From Camillea tinctor (lineage: Eukaryota; Ascomycota; Sordariomycetes; Xylariales; Xylariaceae): 64,000 bases of DNA. A model generated the notes under the pieces. That model ran no database searches. It worked only from the letters and a program-made list of their open reading frames with translations, and had not been told where the DNA came from. Shown piece by piece: positions 35,164 through 45,042 of the stretch (position 1 is the stretch's first letter; each line of letters starts with the position of its first letter). The stretch is from the NCBI GenBank assembly GCA_022578605.1, contig MU394068.1:434001-498000 (forward strand). The letters are read 5' to 3'. Position numbers and translations under genes: made by a program.

Positions 35164-36411
35164 TTAGCTCTCTCTCAACAACGGTCCCCTCTTGAATGGT
35201 TCTATGACCTGAAACTCCAGCCGATCCGGTAGTCGATCCTGACTCCAATACATGGTAGCGTATCTCAGCCAATGGGCATACGTGCCGGGCACATCATCGG
35301 AGCCCTCGTTGTCCCTCCACAGCGACGACAGCGTCGGGCCCATCACCTTCAGGATCAGCCCCGTCGCGAGCTTAAACCCGAAGCTCCTCGCCAGGCACGC
35401 CTCGACGATCTCCCGCGCCTGGCTCTGGTCCGCGCTCTCCGCCTCGCCCTCCCGCGGCAGCCGCAGCGACATGAGCTCGAAGGCGCGGCGCCCGTCCCAG
35501 GCGGTGAGCTCGTTGATGAGCTGCGACCCGACCATGTAATCGATGGCGTAGACGTGCTCGGCGACGTAGCGGGGGCCGTCCCAGGCCTCCTCGTCGTCCA
35601 CGAGCCCCATGACCAGCGCGATGGCCTGGCCCTGGACGATGTAGTCCGTCAGCTCGCGGCGGGTCTCGTCGGTGAAGTCAGCTCCCATGAGCGGGGGGCC
35701 TCGCAGCAGGGGGCTAGCGCTCATGCCCTGGGTGCTCGTCCTGCCCCCCCACAGCGCCAGCAGCAGCCGGTGGGACCGTGCGAAGAGGGGGTTGGCGCGC
35801 CGCGAGGCGAGGAAGTAGTTTGCGAGGTTCCGCCCGCCGACCCCGCCCGTGTTGTACGAGACCACCTCGTAAGGGGACGACGGGTCCGCCACCGTCCGCG
35901 ACCACAGGCGGTCGAGGTCCCCGATCTGCAGCAGGCCTGCGTCCGCGTACACGCCGCCGTAGCGCAGCAGCAGGGGGAACCGCACCAGGTCCGAGGCGTG
36001 CTGCGCGGCGTACGCGCCTGCTAGCCTGTTCTCGGCGAAGGCCTGCGGGAACAGCGTCCGGTCCTCAACGTCGAGGAACTGGCTCACGTTGAGGGCCGAC
36101 CCGGGATGCCGGTCCAGCACGCGGATCGTCCATCCCGATTTCGAGAAGCGTCGGTGCCAGGCCCGCACGTTGCGCTGGTTGTAGGGGTACATGTTCGCAT
36201 ACCCGCTGTGCCAGAAGAACCATATATTCTTCTCCGACGAGGAGACGGGCTGGGGGTGCAGGATGTCGTAGTCAATTTCCGAGTCTGGTCTCAGGTCAAG
36301 CAGCTCCTCGGGCACGGCATGGACCCCCGCCGGCATGGGATACGATAAAGGGTTCATGGCTGTGGGTGTTGGTTGTGGGGTAGTCGAAGTGAGAGGTAGC
36401 GGCAGTAGCAT
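35164..36411 (-). CDS. Capsular-polysaccharide-type glycosyltransferase
   Basis: A single exon of 415 residues. An alternative ATG at 36357 gives 397 residues and may be the true start, since the first 18 residues are low-complexity Leu/Pro/Thr. The pattern fits the Caps_synth/GT32-like group: KNIWFFWHSG near residue 61, AWHRRF, then SDLVRFPLLLRYGGVYADAG at about 140-159. In GT32-type enzymes the last segment holds the DXD metal/nucleotide-sugar site. Here it reads DAG, close to the DAT of capsular synthesis proteins, so the second acidic residue is absent. No membrane anchor is evident. Third codon positions are almost all G/C. It probably transfers a sugar from a nucleotide donor in glycan synthesis; donor and acceptor are unknown. 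Confidence 0.82.
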   Translation of the reverse strand: MLLPLPLTSTTPQPTPTAMNPLSYPMPAGVHAVPEELLDLRPDSEIDYDILHPQPVSSSEKNIWFFWHSGYANMYPYNQRNVRAWHRRFSKSGWTIRVLDRHPGSALNVSQFLDVEDRTLFPQAFAENRLAGAYAAQHASDLVRFPLLLRYGGVYADAGLLQIGDLDRLWSRTVADPSSPYEVVSYNTGGVGGRNLANYFLASRRANPLFARSHRLLLALWGGRTSTQGMSASPLLRGPPLMGADFTDETRRELTDYIVQGQAIALVMGLVDDEEAWDGPRYVAEHVYAIDYMVGSQLINELTAWDGRRAFELMSLRLPREGEAESADQSQAREIVEACLARSFGFKLATGLILKVMGPTLSSLWRDNEGSDDVPGTYAHWLRYATMYWSQDRLPDRLEFQVIEPFKRGPLLRES

Positions 36412-37324
36412 TCAGCTAGAATCACTAGTTTAGATAAACTTATGTTGTATGATTTTTACCTTGACTACATCGTGGTGTTAGCCCCCCTTTTTATCTCTAC
36501 GAGACCAACCTCTAAGGTTACAGGCTTTGCGCCACATGACTCCTCGCGCGCGAATCCATTGTCGAGTATGCCCACGGAACTGTATGAGGAACCGATAATT
36601 TACATACAAGGTATTCCACTATGTTGGTAGCCGTCATGCTGGAGATTGAGGCGCTTGGGGTTTCGGAGAGGCACAGCGCGTATACGCTAATTTAGAACAA
36701 GTTTAACAAGTTTTGAATCAGGATGAGCATCATTCACGTGACTAGGGAGTCCCATAATGGCTGCCAGCCAAGGGGATCCATCATAGCTCAGTAAAAGGCT
36801 GGCGGGCTATTGCAAATCGTAAGGTACCTCCTAGAGCTACAGAGACAGGTAATAATAATCTGGCTGCTGTAATGTGGATTAAAGTATCTGGTGAGAGACC
36901 TTTCTGCAACCAGCAATGCTTCTTCCCCTCCCCAGCAAGAACCTTCGAGCCCTATTTACATATGACCCAAGCATCTTAAACCCGATCCACAACAAGTGGC
37001 ATCAAGGAAGAACAGCTAATAAGCTGCAACTAGAAGGTGTTATCCTCTTCTGTTAGATCCCCCTCCACTCAGAGTCAGTATATCAGCAAGGCTGCGTTCT
37101 TGCGTGCCCTGAGCGCCCCTCCATCCTGCTGCGTGGTGGGCACACGCGAACAATACTACGTTGCAATAACTGTATCTAGGCTCGCACAGCTGCAGCCGTG
37201 TAGTCAGTCAATCAGCCGCATCTCTGCTTTGTGATGTATCCGACTGGCCGGTATCACATCTTGCGCTGGTAAAGTGTTGGTTGGTATAGTGTTATTCTTC
37301 ATCCCGTCCGTCTTCGTATGTCGT
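36412..37324. other. Intergenic region
   Basis: About 0.9 kb upstream of the glycosyltransferase and downstream of TAF11. An E-box-like CACGTG occurs near 36734. I see no gene. Confidence 0.5.
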
Positions 37325-38410
37325 TCACCTAAAAATCCGTCGTCCACCCCCGCGCGGCGCAAATCTCTCTGCTCCGTTCTGAGTCTGTTGATTCCAGACC
37401 ATGAGACTTCCCAAGGCGCCACCACCCTCAGCAGAGGTCTTGCGTCGTCGGTACGCTTCTCGTAGATGTTCTGGTCTGAGAGGGGCTCTGCGAAGGTGTT
37501 CGGATCGCTCGTTTGATGGTTCGAGGTTATCGTCGGGCAGGTCCGTCTGCTTTTCGCCTAGGTCAATCCATTCCTGTTGAATATCCCGCGCTGCCTCCAC
37601 TATATCACCCAGATACATCTTGCAGACGACCTGCATCATCTGATGAACGTTGGTAGGGCAGGATTGGGATGTGACGCTGTTGATATGCTAGACCAGCCGA
37701 GTTAGCAAAATGGAAACCAGGAGACTTCGGAATAGCCTTGGCCATACCCTCTTGACGTCTGCATTCTTGAGGGTTGCACGATGCCAAACCTCATATCGAT
37801 CGAACTGCTGATCGTCCATGCGGGACTTTAGCAAGGCGACCAGCTCCTTCTCCTCGTCGATCTGCTCCTTGGTCCGGGCCTCGGATCTGCTTGCCATATT
37901 CTCCGGTATCTCGAACTGGCCATCGCCCTCTCCGTCCTTGGTTCCATCACCATCGCCGTCCTTGCCAGCATAGTTGCCACTAGCGGTGCTGATTACGGTA
38001 GCAGCACGACCTCCTACCACACTCGGGGTACCATCCCGCATAGCTGCTGCCTCCGCTGCCGCCTCATTCGCCCGTTCCGCTTTGGACTTCCTACCTCGCT
38101 TTTTTTTCAACGGAACACTGCTCACTTGGCTGCCACTAACAAAACTCGAGGCGTCGATACTCGGTGACCGGCGGTATGATGGAGAAAAGCCTCTAGCTTG
38201 CGACTCGTCGGGTGGGAAAGAGGTCTGTCGGAGAGGATGTGCAGAACCAGCAGAGGCAATAGACATGATGGATGCCTTCCGTCTCTTGAGCGAGGGGGGT
38301 TGTACTTGGAGATCGGCTGTCGAAGAGCCGCGTTTCTTGGATGGTAGCTGGGAATGGGAGGGATAGGGAGGAGAGCCCGCGGGCGAGAAGCTATTGGGGG
38401 GGGACGCCAT
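37325..38410 (-). CDS. TAF11: TFIID subunit TAF11
   Basis: Two exons, complement(37748..38410) and complement(37325..37687), with a 60-bp intron (GTATGG...TGCTAAC...TAG) inside the histone-fold domain; 341 residues. The first ~170 residues are disordered, with Ser/Pro/Lys patches and a KKKRGRKSK nuclear-signal-like stretch, then a Gly/Asp-rich linker. The hTAFII28-like histone fold follows: LKSRMDDQQFDRYEVWHRATL, then NVHQMMQVVCKMYLGDIVEAARDIQQEW, closing with PLRPEHLREAYRRR. TAF11 pairs with TAF13 in TFIID and contacts TBP/TFIIA in RNA polymerase II initiation. It is divergent from the GTP cyclohydrolase gene with about 1 kb between starts. The TAF11 call rests on the fold motifs and the C-terminal PxHxREAxRR signature. 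Confidence 0.9.
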
Positions 38411-39423
38411 GACGGCGATGGCTGGGGATCGTAGAATCGGAGGCTATCTGCGAAATTGCTATTTCCTTCTCTCTCTCTTTTTTCTTTTTTTGTCTTTTTT
38501 CTTCGCGTATCGTGGGAAAACGAAGCGAATGCGCAATCCCAAGTGGTTGGATGATAGCCGATCTCGCCTGTGTTTTCGGAAATGGCAAATAAATAACCGC
38601 GATGTAATCAAAATTGTCGCGTGTAAGATGCGAATTGGGAAGAGAGGAGTCGCGCGTCGGGTACGGTATATAGAAAACCTAAGCGAAAAATAGGCTGACG
38701 ACAGGAGTCGGGGGAGGCAAGCGCGGATAGAGAAGGACGGGCGATGTCGTAGAGTGGAAGATGGATGTTGGTGGGTTGTACGATATACGGGGTATAGTGT
38801 TGTTGAATTTGGTAAGGAGAGCAAAAAGAATCGAAATCGAAATCGAAATTGGAAATGATTCAAACAGCTTCAGCCACGTCATGGATTCTGCCGTGTGTTT
38901 GCTAGGCGCTTAAGCCACACCGCTTTCCCGAGATGGAAATAATAAGAGTGGATCCTCAAGTTTGGTTCAAGTTTGGTAAAGTTGGGTCCCACTGATGTAA
39001 CCCCACAGCTAAAAGATCCCTTTAGCAGCAGGTCGAGGCCTGCTGCAGAGTCCCCAAGACAATGCAAGTGCTTATCGTGACAGCCCTCCACCCTCCGATA
39101 ACGGATAATCGCGGAGTCAACGCCTAAGGTTTTAGTGCTAATATGTACCGGCTATAGCGACATGACGGCTAGCTATAAAAGTTATGGTTTACGGAGGGTC
39201 CTATTGGTCAATCCCCGTGCATGAACCGTTTCTTTTCTCATTTTCTATCAAGTAAAATCCGTCATAACTCAACTAGTTAAACCTTCCGAGTCGGAACTAT
39301 TCCCTCTTGTCAATCTGCATCTGCTTATACCCCGGTCCAGCAAAACGACTTTTTTTTCTTTTCTTTTCTCATCTAAACATGTTCATGTATTACTAGTATC
39401 CTCCTAACATCATCAATCGCAAA
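38411..39423. promoter_or_regulatory. Divergent promoter region TAF11 / GTP cyclohydrolase I
   Basis: About 1 kb between two divergent start codons. It holds a long purine/pyrimidine-skewed tract on the TAF11 side (38461-38505), a 6-bp TCGAAA tandem (38831-38849), a CTATAAAAG TATA-like word near 39173, and a T/C-rich tract at 39350-39371 before the GTP cyclohydrolase start (CAAAATGGC context). Regulatory roles are inferred from position only. Confidence 0.5.
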
Positions 39424-40555
39424 ATGGCGCACTTCTCCCACACGAAGAGGCCCGAAGACAAGACCGTCTCCATACAAGCGCCGTCGTCGAGCAGTTCGTC
39501 GAGCAGTTCAGTTACTGGTCCATCAGATGCCGATGACTCGGTCAATGACTACAGATCGAAGCGGACACGGGACGACGAACGAGACGAGCGAAAAGCGAAC
39601 AAGAAGAAGAAGCGAAGACGGGCGAAAGACGGCGGTGCCTCTGAAGTCAATGGGCATGCCAATTCGTCTAAGAGGAGGAACAGCTTGAGCAAAGCGGCGA
39701 GAGATCCTCGAGATGAGGCGCCCCACAAGAAGCGGAAGAGAGCTAGATTGGAGGAAGCGGAGGCAGAGGCAGAGACAGAAACTAGATCGCCTAGTCCAGT
39801 CATTGACTTTGATGGTCTAAGCCGGCCGAGTTCGTGAAGCCTACCTCTATTCTTTTTTTTTCTAGTGTTTGTTTACTAACGATCTTCTAGGTCGAGGTAC
39901 CCGAGAGCGACTGGAAGAGACCAGCGAACAAGCTGCCCAGAGACTCGAGAAGATGCGCGCAGCAGTCCGCACCATTCTAGAATGCGTCGGCGAAGACCCA
40001 GATAGAGAAGGTGTGCTGGATACCCCTACACGCTACGCCAAGGCCATGCTATTCTTCACCAAGGGGTACCAGCAGAACGTCAGGGATATCGTCAACAATG
40101 CCATATTCCACGAGAATCACAACGAGATGGTTATCGTGAAGGATATTGAGATATTCAGCCTCTGTGAGCATCATCTAGTGCCATTTAACGGCAAGGTAAG
40201 AAGATGCGGGATGTAGAAAGGAGAATAGCGTAACTAATACCCGGCACAGATGCATATCGGATACATTCCGGCCAACAACGTGATCGGTATCTCCAAGCTC
40301 CCACGTATCGCCGAGATGTTTAGTCGCCGGTTACAGGTTCAGGAACGACTCACCAGAGAGGTGGCCAACGCCATCATGGAGGTCCTCAAGCCTCAAGGTG
40401 TCGCAGTCGTTATGGAGTCTAAACATCTATGCATGGTGATGCGCGGCGTCGAGAAAACGACAACCAGTACCATTACCAGTTGCGTGCTTGGTTGCTTTGA
40501 AAAGAAAGAAAAGACCAGGAATGAGTTCCTCAGTCTTGTGGGTCTAACCAGATGA
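39424..40555 (+). CDS. GTP cyclohydrolase I
   Basis: Three exons, 39424..39829, 39891..40195, 40250..40555; introns of 61 and 54 bp, in phase; 338 residues. It converts GTP to 7,8-dihydroneopterin triphosphate, the first step of folate and tetrahydrobiopterin synthesis. The catalytic core starts about residue 136. Zinc ligands are visible in [10 protein letters not shown] (Cys227, His230) and KHLCMVMRG (Cys298). [23 protein letters not shown] and GISKLPRI are family signatures. The C terminus ([10 protein letters not shown]) is complete. The first 135 residues are a low-complexity extension with nine consecutive Ser and Lys/Arg clusters ([18 protein letters not shown]); such N-terminal tails vary between fungi and may be regulatory or nuclear-targeting. 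Confidence 0.96.
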
Positions 40556-42343
40556 TTTCAACAATGGAGCAGGGGGTTATGCTAGCGATGATAACAATGT
40601 CGCTTTTTTATTCTTTTTATTTTTTTCCTTTTCGGCGTTCAACGGTTTTTGCAATGGCACGGATCTCAACATCAATCCATCGTTTGGGCATGCATCGGCA
40701 TTCGGCATTTTTGGATTTCGGAGGTAGAAGGCTCAACGCCTCAGGGGGTAACGGTGTTCACGGAGGCGACAAAAAACCCATTCTTCAACACATGCATTAT
40801 GTACCATCAACTGCATCATGGCCATACTTGTTCATTACCAAAGGGTCCCATTTTACGCAACGATAAAAAAATATTCTTCAACAATATTCCCTGCAAGCAC
40901 GGGACTCATTAGATCATTGTATATCAGCATGGAAGGGTTATTACTTTTCAACATCTCGAATGTTCGGTCAATCATGAACGGGGTTCGTCGTCAATCCCGA
41001 AAGTCATTTAAAGAGTTAATTCGATATAATTTTACCACTCAGCATTTCACATTCACCTAAAATCTCTCGTGGACGGACTACCATAACTTAGATAGGTATC
41101 TATTCAAGACGATATTTGGATAAATCCTAATAAATAGTGCAATTCGTTTGTTGTGAAGCTAGCAAATTCGAAAGAAACCCTGGCTCGGTTCTTCAAGAGA
41201 TTTAACATGAGAATCTCTTCAAGGCACTAGACGGAACTAATCCCTCTCTCTACTCCATTCCCTCACTCCCTTTCCCATTGAAAAGTCCTAACACGCTGTA
41301 TACCAGGCAACATCGTTAATTCTAGTGACCGCCGAGCGGAGGGAACAGATACTGTAGTCCCAACTGAGCCTCGTACCCAATCATAATTATCGTGGTGCAA
41401 ATAGGATCCAGGACACTAGCATGCCTAGAAGCAGGGGAATAAGGGTGTCCAAGATGAAGTTCCTGATCGACTCGGAATTGGAACCGCGAGAGGCCATTTT
41501 GCGACGGTAATGGCACTTGTTTCGGTCTCTCAAAGTAAGGTCTCTTTTTTCTTCCCTTTCCCTGCGCAGAGTTGATTTTGTGCGCTGTAACATGAAGATT
41601 GTAGTTGTGTATTGTGATCTTGATGATAAATGATACGTGCAGCTTGGTGTGTTCGTCCAAGGGGAAAGAAGCCTGAAGGCCCCTTATATAATTTCCTTCC
41701 CCCTTACCAGCAATCTTTCTTCTTCCATGATGCTTCTCACGGAACAGGCCTACAACTCTCAGAACGCAGCTGGAATCTCGTGGAGTGCTCTTAGACTTCT
41801 ATGAGCGTCGGTGAAAACAAAGGGGCTATTTGACATGTAAGTCAACTGTCAATAACATCCTAAAACGAGGGGCTAGTGGCGTTTATGTTTTACATCTTTT
41901 TACTGTAGTCTCGACAGGAAGACATAGACTGAGCTCCTAGACCCAGAGCATAAACCTTCTCTAAGGGCCTCTGATGGATCTTGGCAAACTCACTCCCCGT
42001 GTTCCCACTTTTACCCCGGATTTCGTGTGGACGTAATCCAAATTTCGGTGGTGACCGGTGGTATGAAATTCGGCGATAGGCACACGCTATAGCCTTCGGA
42101 GGAGATCCGCCGAACGGTACAGACCCACCGAGCGGCGCAGCCAAAAGGAGGCGTACCTGTAGACGTCTCATAGGTAGATGGTTTTCAGGTAGATTAATAT
42201 ATATTAATATATATATCATGATAGCTCGCTGCCTATTCCCGGTGGTTTTTTCTCAAAGCAACTTTCTTCCCAAATGTTCACTCGCCTCAGTTTTTTACCA
42301 AGTTACTCTGCGAATATATAGCAAAGGGATCTTTATTAACACA
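40556..42343. other. Intergenic region with one small ORF
   Basis: The 3' flank of GTP cyclohydrolase, then a small minus-strand ORF (listed separately), then the P450 promoter. Frames at 40552-41060 lie in the 3' flank and show no domain. AT-rich palindromic TATATTAATATATA words occur near 42195-42217. Confidence 0.45.
41387..41497 (-). CDS. Possible 36-residue single-pass membrane peptide
   Basis: A short ORF with a strong fungal start context (CAAAATGGC). It encodes a polar N terminus (MASRGSNSES), one hydrophobic helix (ILDTLIPLLLGMLVSWILF) and a short basic end. A TATATAA word lies about 200 bp upstream. Length and layout resemble tail-anchored or OST4-sized membrane peptides, but the sequence does not match one I recognise. 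It is too short to be certain, and a chance ORF remains possible. Confidence 0.35.
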   Translation of the reverse strand: MASRGSNSESIRNFILDTLIPLLLGMLVSWILFAPR

Positions 42344-44154
42344 ATGCTGTTCTCGCCATTGGCAGCGTTGCCAAAGCCCTGGGTATCATTTACCCCTACG
42401 GTAATTATTGCAGTAAGCGAGTTTTCGTATTATATTGATCTCCTTTCCATCTAGACACCGGCCATAACCTCTTCTCCTAGGTGTTGCTGTACGCTGTTCT
42501 CCGCATGGTTTACAATGTCTTCTTCCATCCCCTGCGTAGATTCCCCGGTCCCCGTTTAAGGGCAGTCAGCCGTTTCCCCTATACCTTCTCCAAGATTCGT
42601 GGCGACCCTACGCGTAGTATCAAGCCCCTTCACGACAAGTACGGCCCGGTGGTCAGGACAGCACCGGACCAACTATCGTTCATCAATAGCCAGGCATGGG
42701 TTGGTAAGTAAGATGTTGTGGTAGTATGAAGTGACTACGGATGGTCATGTACGAACTAATATCTACCTATAGACATCTACGGTCCGAAACAATCAGACAT
42801 GAGAGGCAACGTGCCTAAAGACCCCAGCATGTTTCGAAGACGAAACGGTGCTACAGCTTCTCTGGTCAGTATTCCCTAATATTCGACTGCCTACTCTGCA
42901 ATTCCAGTAACACCAGCGAACACGACTGACCATCATCAAAGCCCAGCGCCGGCGACGAAGACCATCGCCGCCTCCGCCGCATTACCGCCCCTGCGTTCTC
43001 CGATAAAGCCGTCGCCCTGCAAGAGCAGTACCTCCAGCAATACACATCCGTATTCATCGCCCGCCTCCGCGACCTCTCGACCCCTCCCCACGATGGCCCG
43101 GTAAACATCGTCCACTGGATCAACCTGCTAACGACGGACATCATCGGGGAGCTCGCGTTTGGGGAGAACTTCGGGGGTCTACAAAACGGCGCCTTGCACC
43201 CGTGGCTGCAGAGCATGTTCACGCCGATCAAGATCATCAGCCTGGTAGCCGAGCTGCGGCGCTCGCTGCCGTTCGTCGCGCAGTTGCTAAGCCGGGTCAC
43301 GATCTGGTGGCTGCGCAGCTCACGCACGAACCTGACGCACTTCGCGCACGAGACGGTCCAGCGGCGCATGGGCATGGGCACCGAGCGGCCGGACCTGATG
43401 TCCTACATCCTGCTGCACCGGGGCAACGACATCTCCGACGACGAGATCCGCGAGTCGGCCGTGAGCTTCATCGTCGCGGGCAGCGAGACCACGGCGACCC
43501 TGCTCGCCGGCGCGATCTACCTGCTCAGCCACAACCGGCACGTCCTCGACAAGATCACGGGCGAGCTGCGCGCCGGGTTCAGGTCCGCTTCCGACCTAAA
43601 ACTCCTGCCCCTCCAGCAGCACGAGTACCTCCACGCCGTCCTGCAGGAGTGCTTCCGTTTCTACCCGCCCGCGCCAGATGGGCTGTTCCGCCGGGTGACG
43701 AGCCGCGGCGCGATCGTGGCCGGCGAGATGATCCCGCCGTATACGAATATGTCGGTGAACCTGTGGGCGGCGGGGAGGTCGGAGAGGAATTTCCATAGGC
43801 CTGAGGAGTTCATCCCGGAGCGCTGGCTCAAGAGTTGTCCCCCTGAGTTTGCGAACGATGATAGGGCGGTGCTGAAGCCGTTTAGTATAGGACCGAGGGA
43901 TTGTGTTGGCAAGAAGTAGGTGTACTTTATTTCTTTTTTTTTTCATTCCCCCTTTTTTTATCTCTTGACAGAGCTAACCGACTTGACTTAGTCTGGCTTG
44001 GGCCGAACTCCGAATCGTGCTGGCGAATATCCTTTGGCACTTCGATTTTGAAGTCCTACCGGAAAGCGAGGGCTGGATGGAGAACCAGAAGCTGTTCTTC
44101 CTGTGGGAAAAGCCTCCCCTGAACGTCAAGTTTATACCACGAAAGTGGGAGTGA
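42344..44154 (+). CDS. Cytochrome P450 monooxygenase
   Basis: Five exons, 42344..42412, 42481..42703, 42773..42864, 42942..43915, 43992..44154; introns of 68-77 bp, phases consistent; 506 residues. An N-terminal membrane anchor is followed by FFHPLRRFPGPRL (proline-rich hinge). Core motifs are the I-helix AGSETT, ExxR in LQECFR, PERW, and the haem loop FSIGPRDCVGKN with Cys449 as the haem thiolate. FHPLRxFPGP, KYGPVVRTAPDQLSFI and DEDHRRLRR place it among ascomycete CYP65-like P450s (isotrichodermin C-15 hydroxylase type), a group that often acts on secondary metabolites. No polyketide, terpene or peptide synthase lies in this window. The ATG at 42344 was chosen over upstream non-conserved codons. 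ER membrane location; substrate unknown. Confidence 0.92.
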
Positions 44155-44436
44155 ATTAAGCGTGACACTTCACGAATCATGGATTTCTTATAGTGTACAC
44201 TAGGTTGACATTGGTTTATCGGTAAGTTTGGCCTAGGTGGGTTTGGAAGGTTGGATTATGGAATTTGGGAAGGCTTTCAGGAATAAGGGACTGGGTTTTA
44301 TTTTCACATCAACATGTACTTTAATATCGTAATACATCGCTACTCAGTTGAGCATTAACCCCTATACCGATCCCCAGCATACGACACCTCCTTTTTACAT
44401 GCGTGATGCATAGGATACCTTATCCCAACCATATTC

Positions 44437-45042
44437 TTACTGGCAAGTCCCCTGGCAAACCGTCAAAGTTGGCTCAATCTCGTACGGTGTGCTGTCATCC
44501 TTCAGATACCAATTGCACACACCACTCCCGCCACACGAACCCTCCATGTTGTCCGGTATGAAGAAGTGTCCTGTCCCCTCCATGACCTTGTAGTACACGT
44601 TCGCGGCAGCCGTTACGTTGTACGTCAGCGTAAACTTCAAGATCACGTTCTCCGTGGGGTTGGCGTCGCTGTCCGCCTCTATCGCTTCGAGTTCCCATGA
44701 CGCCGTGGAGCTATCCCCCGACACGGTAACACAGTCGTAGGTCGTGCCGTAAGGAGATCCTCCAGCTGTTGTCCATTCCGCTGTGCAGTTGGCCGTGCTT
44801 GCTGGGAACACCACAGTCCCCGTGGGGCTAGGACCGGCGGCTATCTCCGGGTTGCTAATTTCCACCATGATGCTAGAATTGGGAGATGATCCAGGACGAC
44901 CAGAGGGCGAGAAGGTATGCAGCCAAGTGACTTCCCACGGTCCTATCTCTACGTCTCGAGTTGTAAGATCGTTTCCTAGTGTTGCTGAGGCATGGGATAG
45001 GGAGTTCGCAAAAGCGAAGAGCAGAAGGGCAAGGTTTTTCAT
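44437..45042 (-). CDS. Small secreted protein, effector-like
   Basis: A single exon of 201 residues from the ATG at 45042. A clear signal peptide (MKNLALLLFAFANSLSHASA) precedes a mature domain with about seven Cys, several N-glycosylation sequons (NCT, NSS, NVT), and family-like phrases WEVTWLHTFSPSGRPGSSP and GTVVFPASTANCTAEW. Similar unnamed secreted proteins occur across ascomycetes; no catalytic motif is visible. It is convergent with the P450 (stops about 280 bp apart). Secretion is well supported. An interaction or effector role is inference. Confidence 0.8.
   Translation of the reverse strand: MKNLALLLFAFANSLSHASATLGNDLTTRDVEIGPWEVTWLHTFSPSGRPGSSPNSSIMVEISNPEIAAGPSPTGTVVFPASTANCTAEWTTAGGSPYGTTYDCVTVSGDSSTASWELEAIEADSDANPTENVILKFTLTYNVTAAANVYYKVMEGTGHFFIPDNMEGSCGGSGVCNWYLKDDSTPYEIEPTLTVCQGTCQ

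Noticed and set aside
35272..36024. 250-codon plus-strand open frame
   Set aside because: Complement shadow of the GC-rich glycosyltransferase gene.
43202..43798. 198-codon plus-strand frame and a minus-strand frame within the P450
   Set aside because: Frame-shifted readings of P450 exon 4; the P450 frame carries the conserved motifs.
42344..45042. Secondary-metabolite gene cluster around the P450
   Set aside because: No synthase, transporter or pathway regulator lies nearby; a P450 alone does not make a cluster.
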